From positions 1 to 8,702 of the forward strand of contig DHVL01000023.1 of the NCBI GenBank assembly GCA_002412645.1: DNA of 8,702 nucleotides. Reading direction: 5' to 3'. The notes under the pieces are model-generated. The model had not been told where the DNA came from and ran no database searches. It saw only the letters and a list, made by a program, of their open reading frames with translations. The translations under genes were made by a program, and so were the position numbers. Positions 6,569 to 8,702 of this stretch are shown here, in pieces (the stretch's first letter is position 1; each line of letters begins with the position of its first letter). This DNA comes from Candidatus Dojkabacteria bacterium UBA5209 (GTDB taxonomy: Bacteria > Patescibacteriota > Dojkabacteria > SC72).

Positions 6569-6577
6569 AACAGCGCT

Positions 6578-6880
6578 ATGTTAAAGATTAGATTAAAAAG
6601 AACAGGTAAGAGAGGTCAACCACATTACAGAATAGTGGTTATGGAATCTAGTAGCCCAAGAGATGGTAAAACCGTTGAAGAAATTGGATACTACAATCCT
6701 AGAACTAAACCCTCTACCTTTGATATTGATAAAGATGCTGCAAAAGCATGGTTAGATAAGGGTGCTAAACCTACAGATACTATTGCACAGTACTTTGTTA
6801 AACTAGGTTTACTTAAATCTCTTAAGAGAGGTTCTAAGAAACCAAATACTACTAAAAAAGAGAACGAGCAAGAGAAGTAA
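6578..6880 (+). CDS. rpsP: 30S ribosomal protein bS16
   Basis: 100 residues. bS16 is a small-subunit ribosomal protein important for 30S assembly. The opening MLKIRLKRTGKRGQPHYRIV and the following ESSSPRDGKTVEEIGYYNPR are the diagnostic family segments, ending in a lysine-rich tail (about 83-100) that is variable between species. It sits 39 bases after rnc, behind its own promoter and with no leader room for a ribosome binding site. In many bacteria rpsP leads an rpsP-khpA-rimM-trmD-rplS operon; here only khpA follows, after a terminator. Confidence 0.97.
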   Translation: MLKIRLKRTGKRGQPHYRIVVMESSSPRDGKTVEEIGYYNPRTKPSTFDIDKDAAKAWLDKGAKPTDTIAQYFVKLGLLKSLKRGSKKPNTTKKENEQEK

Positions 6881-6901
6881 TTTAAACCCTCTTTTGTTTT
6901 A

Positions 6902-6930
6902 AGGTCTATATCATAGGCCTGTTTTGTTTT
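6902..6930 (+). terminator. intrinsic terminator after rpsP
   Basis: AGGTCTAT (6902-6909) and ATAGGCCT (6913-6920) form an 8-bp stem with one G-U pair and a 3-base loop, followed directly by GTTTTGTTTT (6921-6930). It begins 22 bases after the rpsP stop. This would separate rpsP from khpA, which needs its own promoter. Confidence 0.65.
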
Positions 6931-6966
6931 CAATATATATATCTGGTAAAATTCTTAGAACGAGAG

Positions 6967-6972
6967 TATAAT
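6967..6972 (+). promoter_or_regulatory. candidate -10 element of khpA
   Basis: A perfect TATAAT downstream of the rpsP terminator and 37 bases before the khpA ATG. The -35 position at 17-base spacing reads TGGTAA (6944-6949), a poor match. Its place between a terminator and an isolated gene supports promoter function. Confidence 0.4.
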
Positions 6973-7009
6973 TTGCTCAGAGTATATTTTAAATTCAATA
7001 TTGTAAAAA

Positions 7010-7300
7010 ATGAAAGAATTACTCGTACATATTATTAAAGCAATTGTTAATTATCCAGATGATGTACAGGTAGAGGAGAGAGAAAGTGTAGATTTCCCCG
7101 GCTTAACAATCCTTACTATTGATGTAAACGAATCAGATAAGGGAGTAATTATTGGTAGAAAGGGAAGGACAATTAACTCTATTAGAGATATTATAACAAT
7201 CAGTGCAATAAGGAATAACAAGAGAGTTAGAGTTTTACTTAAAGATGATAGAGTAGATCATCACACAGAAGATGAGGATATGCTAAAGGATGAGATCTAA
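7010..7300 (+). CDS. khpA: KhpA-type KH-domain RNA-binding protein
   Basis: 96 residues, a single type II KH domain of the KhpA (YlqC) family. In Firmicutes, KhpA works with KhpB/EloR as an RNA chaperone linked to cell elongation and small-RNA regulation. The start KELLVHIIKAIVNYPDDVQV is the family N-terminus. The nucleic-acid-binding GxxG loop is GRKG at 49-52, within KGVIIGRKGRTINSIRDII. An acidic tail (about 80-96, DHHTEDEDMLKDEI) is longer than in many homologues. Position after rpsP is the usual one, but rimM and trmD are absent downstream. Its TAA stop overlaps the pilO stop on the other strand by 4 bases. The ATG follows TTGTAAAAA with no Shine-Dalgarno. Confidence 0.93.
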   Translation: MKELLVHIIKAIVNYPDDVQVEERESVDFPGLTILTIDVNESDKGVIIGRKGRTINSIRDIITISAIRNNKRVRVLLKDDRVDHHTEDEDMLKDEI

Positions 7301-7995
7301 AGATTCTTTGCTTTTTCTTTAAATATATCCAAAATATCTTGATACTCTGTATAGGGCTTGAATGGTTTGTATATGTTTATTTCACCAACTTTGTCTGCCA
7401 TATAATACCCACTAACATTTAGTGATATGCTCCACATTCCTGTGGCAAGAGCTGCTACTTCAACATTTTGAATTCTAATTATATATGGAGATACATTTTG
7501 TACCTCTTCAAGAAAGGCTACTACACTTGTATAATCTCCTTGATATGAGATAGGACCAGATACTCCTGCACCACTACTATCTTGTGCTACTTTACCTCCC
7601 ATATCTCCTGCAGAGAGCTCTCTAATCTGTAATCCCTTTTCTCTTGCTAATGTGTCTACATAGTAGATAAAGTCAGATACTTTTAATATCTTTGGTATTA
7701 TACTCTTAGCAAGTATTACATCTTCACTCAACTGAGTATCATCTAATGCATTTATCTGCTGAAATACTTTTGTCATCTGATCTATCTTTGTATCTGTTTC
7801 TTTAATCTCTCTTTGATATTCAAGTGCAGAGTTAATCATAGGGATAAATACAAAGATAGATAAGAAAAGCAGTATTACACCTACAATAATAGGGATAGCT
7901 AAATCAGAGAATTTTAGCCTAGATGCATTAATTTTCTCACTAATAGCTGCTAATTCTTTAGTTGTTTTTTGGTTTGTTCTTGATGCTAATGCCAT
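7297..7995 (-). CDS. pilO: type IV pilus inner-membrane assembly protein PilO-like
   Basis: 232 residues. PilO pairs with PilN to form the inner-membrane part of the type IV pilus alignment complex. Residues 1-30 are a polar cytoplasmic tail, 32-54 a single membrane helix (FSDLAIPIIVGVILLFLSIF), 57-85 a predicted coiled coil, and about 100-200 the ferredoxin-like domain. PKILKVSDFIYYVDTLAREK (101-120) and the SGPISYQGDYTSVVAFLEEV stretch (about 146-165) match PilO family patterns. The extra C-terminal tail (about 205-232) is tyrosine- and lysine-rich. The start ATG shares one base with the pilN stop (TAATG), implying translational coupling. A TATAAT lies 9 bases upstream on the coding strand inside pilN (8004-8009), without a -35. 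The gene ends overlapping khpA. The fold order is convincing; sequence conservation in this family is low. Confidence 0.85.
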   Translation of the reverse strand: MALASRTNQKTTKELAAISEKINASRLKFSDLAIPIIVGVILLFLSIFVFIPMINSALEYQREIKETDTKIDQMTKVFQQINALDDTQLSEDVILAKSIIPKILKVSDFIYYVDTLAREKGLQIRELSAGDMGGKVAQDSSGAGVSGPISYQGDYTSVVAFLEEVQNVSPYIIRIQNVEVAALATGMWSISLNVSGYYMADKVGEINIYKPFKPYTEYQDILDIFKEKAKNL

Positions 7996-8654
7996 TAATT
8001 CTGATTATAAAAATTTTTACCATCTAATTGACCATCGAAGTTGAAATTCACTCTGTTATTACTCTTACTAACAGATTGTAAATTAATACTCTCTATATTT
8101 TCATCTATGCCTAATATGTACCAAAGTTTAGAAAGATTCTCTAAACTAGAAGTATTACCTGTATATGTAAACTGTAGTTGTTCAGAAATCATTACACTTT
8201 TAATATTAACATCACCTATCTTAGTACCCATTCTTGTAAAGAACTCTATGATATCTTTGTGGGAGAAGGCACCTTTCTTAACATTGGAATAGAGGATTGC
8301 TCTATCTACGATATCTTCGTTTGCAGAGAGCTTATCTATCTGTTGATTAACTCTGGCTTCTGCGGCATATAGCTGTTTAGTTCTACCATTAAGTATTTGT
8401 TTTGAAAGAATATTAAAACCAACAACCAAAAGAGATATAACTACAAGCACAATTAAACTAATAACAGAACCAATACTAACTGTACTTTTAGTCTTTTCTA
8501 TAATCTTCTCTTCTTTAGACATCGCAGGGATCAGATTAAATCCCTCTGAGAGATTTGATATCCCTGGTGTTTCGGGTTTAGGTGGAGTAGGAGGTGTACT
8601 TCCTACCTTTTCTATCTTTTGCGTATTTTGTGTTTGATTCTCCTGTTTATTCAT
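7995..8654 (-). CDS. pilN: type IV pilus assembly protein PilN-like
   Basis: 219 residues. PilN contacts cytoplasmic PilM through its N-terminus and PilO through its periplasmic domain. Residues 1-36 form a Gln/Pro-rich cytoplasmic tail (TPPTPPKPETP at 20-30). The PilM-binding motif follows as FNLIPA (39-44; usual form I-N-L-L-P). The single membrane helix is at about 58-83, a coiled coil at about 85-120, and an alpha/beta periplasmic domain runs to the C-terminus. The long proline-rich extension before the motif is unusual compared with the short N-terminus of proteobacterial PilN. The start overlaps the pilM stop by 8 bases and the stop overlaps the pilO start by 1 base, so pilM-pilN-pilO is a coupled operon. 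No ribosome binding site is seen. Confidence 0.83.
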   Translation of the reverse strand: MNKQENQTQNTQKIEKVGSTPPTPPKPETPGISNLSEGFNLIPAMSKEEKIIEKTKSTVSIGSVISLIVLVVISLLVVGFNILSKQILNGRTKQLYAAEARVNQQIDKLSANEDIVDRAILYSNVKKGAFSHKDIIEFFTRMGTKIGDVNIKSVMISEQLQFTYTGNTSSLENLSKLWYILGIDENIESINLQSVSKSNNRVNFNFDGQLDGKNFYNQN

Positions 8655-8702
8655 CTTTTAATGCTAATCCAATAGCGACAGAGTAGGAAGGACCTCCTTT
8701 TG
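8647..8702 (-). CDS. pilM: C-terminal end of PilM-like actin-fold pilus protein (5' part beyond window)
   Basis: Reading the minus strand from the right edge gives KGGPSYSVAIGLALKDE followed by TAA (8649-8647). The segment PSYSVAIGLAL is the characteristic last strand and helix of PilM, the cytoplasmic actin-like protein that binds the N-terminus of PilN. Only 17 codons are inside the window, so the call rests on this tail plus the order pilM-pilN-pilO. The gene ends inside the start of pilN (ATGAATAA). The GGAGGT in this tail (8692-8697) is coding sequence, not a ribosome binding site for pilN. Confidence 0.72.
   Translation of the reverse strand, partial: KGGPSYSVAIGLALKDE

Noticed and set aside
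8692..8697. GGAGGT on the minus strand as a Shine-Dalgarno for pilN
   Set aside because: It is 37 bases from the pilN ATG and lies inside the pilM coding tail as Gly-Gly codons.

Overview
The window looks like chromosomal DNA of a small-genome bacterium, most probably a Patescibacterium (Candidate Phyla Radiation). The DNA is AT-rich, arginine is mostly written AGA/AGG, genes are tightly packed with short gaps and several overlaps, and start codons lack convincing Shine-Dalgarno sequences. The gene mix (bL32, NusB, RNase III, bS16, KhpA, a pilM-pilN-pilO type IV pilus cluster, and a Clp-like ATPase with predicted membrane helices) fits that group. A finer placement, for example Dojkabacteria or Katanobacteria, would be a guess. 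No rRNA, tRNA, CRISPR array, insertion sequence or long repeat was seen.

Layout. (1) 1-674, +: the 3' part of a MacB/FtsX-type ABC transporter permease, cut by the left edge. (2) 936-1886, -: a tRNA-dihydrouridine synthase, convergent with the permease. (3) 1887-2024: a divergent promoter region with a relatively GC-rich patch and a perfect 18-base hairpin palindrome. (4) 2025-5152, +: a two-gene unit encoding a small two-helix membrane protein of unknown function and a 905-residue Clp/Hsp100-like double AAA+ ATPase with two predicted N-terminal membrane helices. (5) 5219-6880, +: a translation and RNA-processing block, rpmF-nusB-rnc-rpsP, with promoters before rpmF and rpsP and an intrinsic terminator after rpsP. 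(6) 7010-7300, +: khpA, a KH-domain RNA-binding protein. (7) 7297-8702, -: pilO, pilN and the last 17 codons of pilM, overlapping end to end and converging on khpA with overlapping stop codons.

How the genes fit together. Group 5 and khpA are housekeeping functions in ribosome assembly, rRNA processing and antitermination. The pil cluster encodes the inner-membrane assembly platform of a type IV pilus, which in CPR bacteria is linked to surface attachment and DNA uptake. The most unusual part is group 4. The ATPase keeps both Walker A/B motif pairs, but it appears to have lost the aromatic pore-loop residues of both AAA+ rings, the paired arginine finger of the first ring, and the ClpP-docking loop. 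It also gains a membrane anchor and a tightly linked small membrane protein. Together these suggest a membrane remodelling or scaffolding machine rather than a classical soluble unfoldase feeding ClpP.
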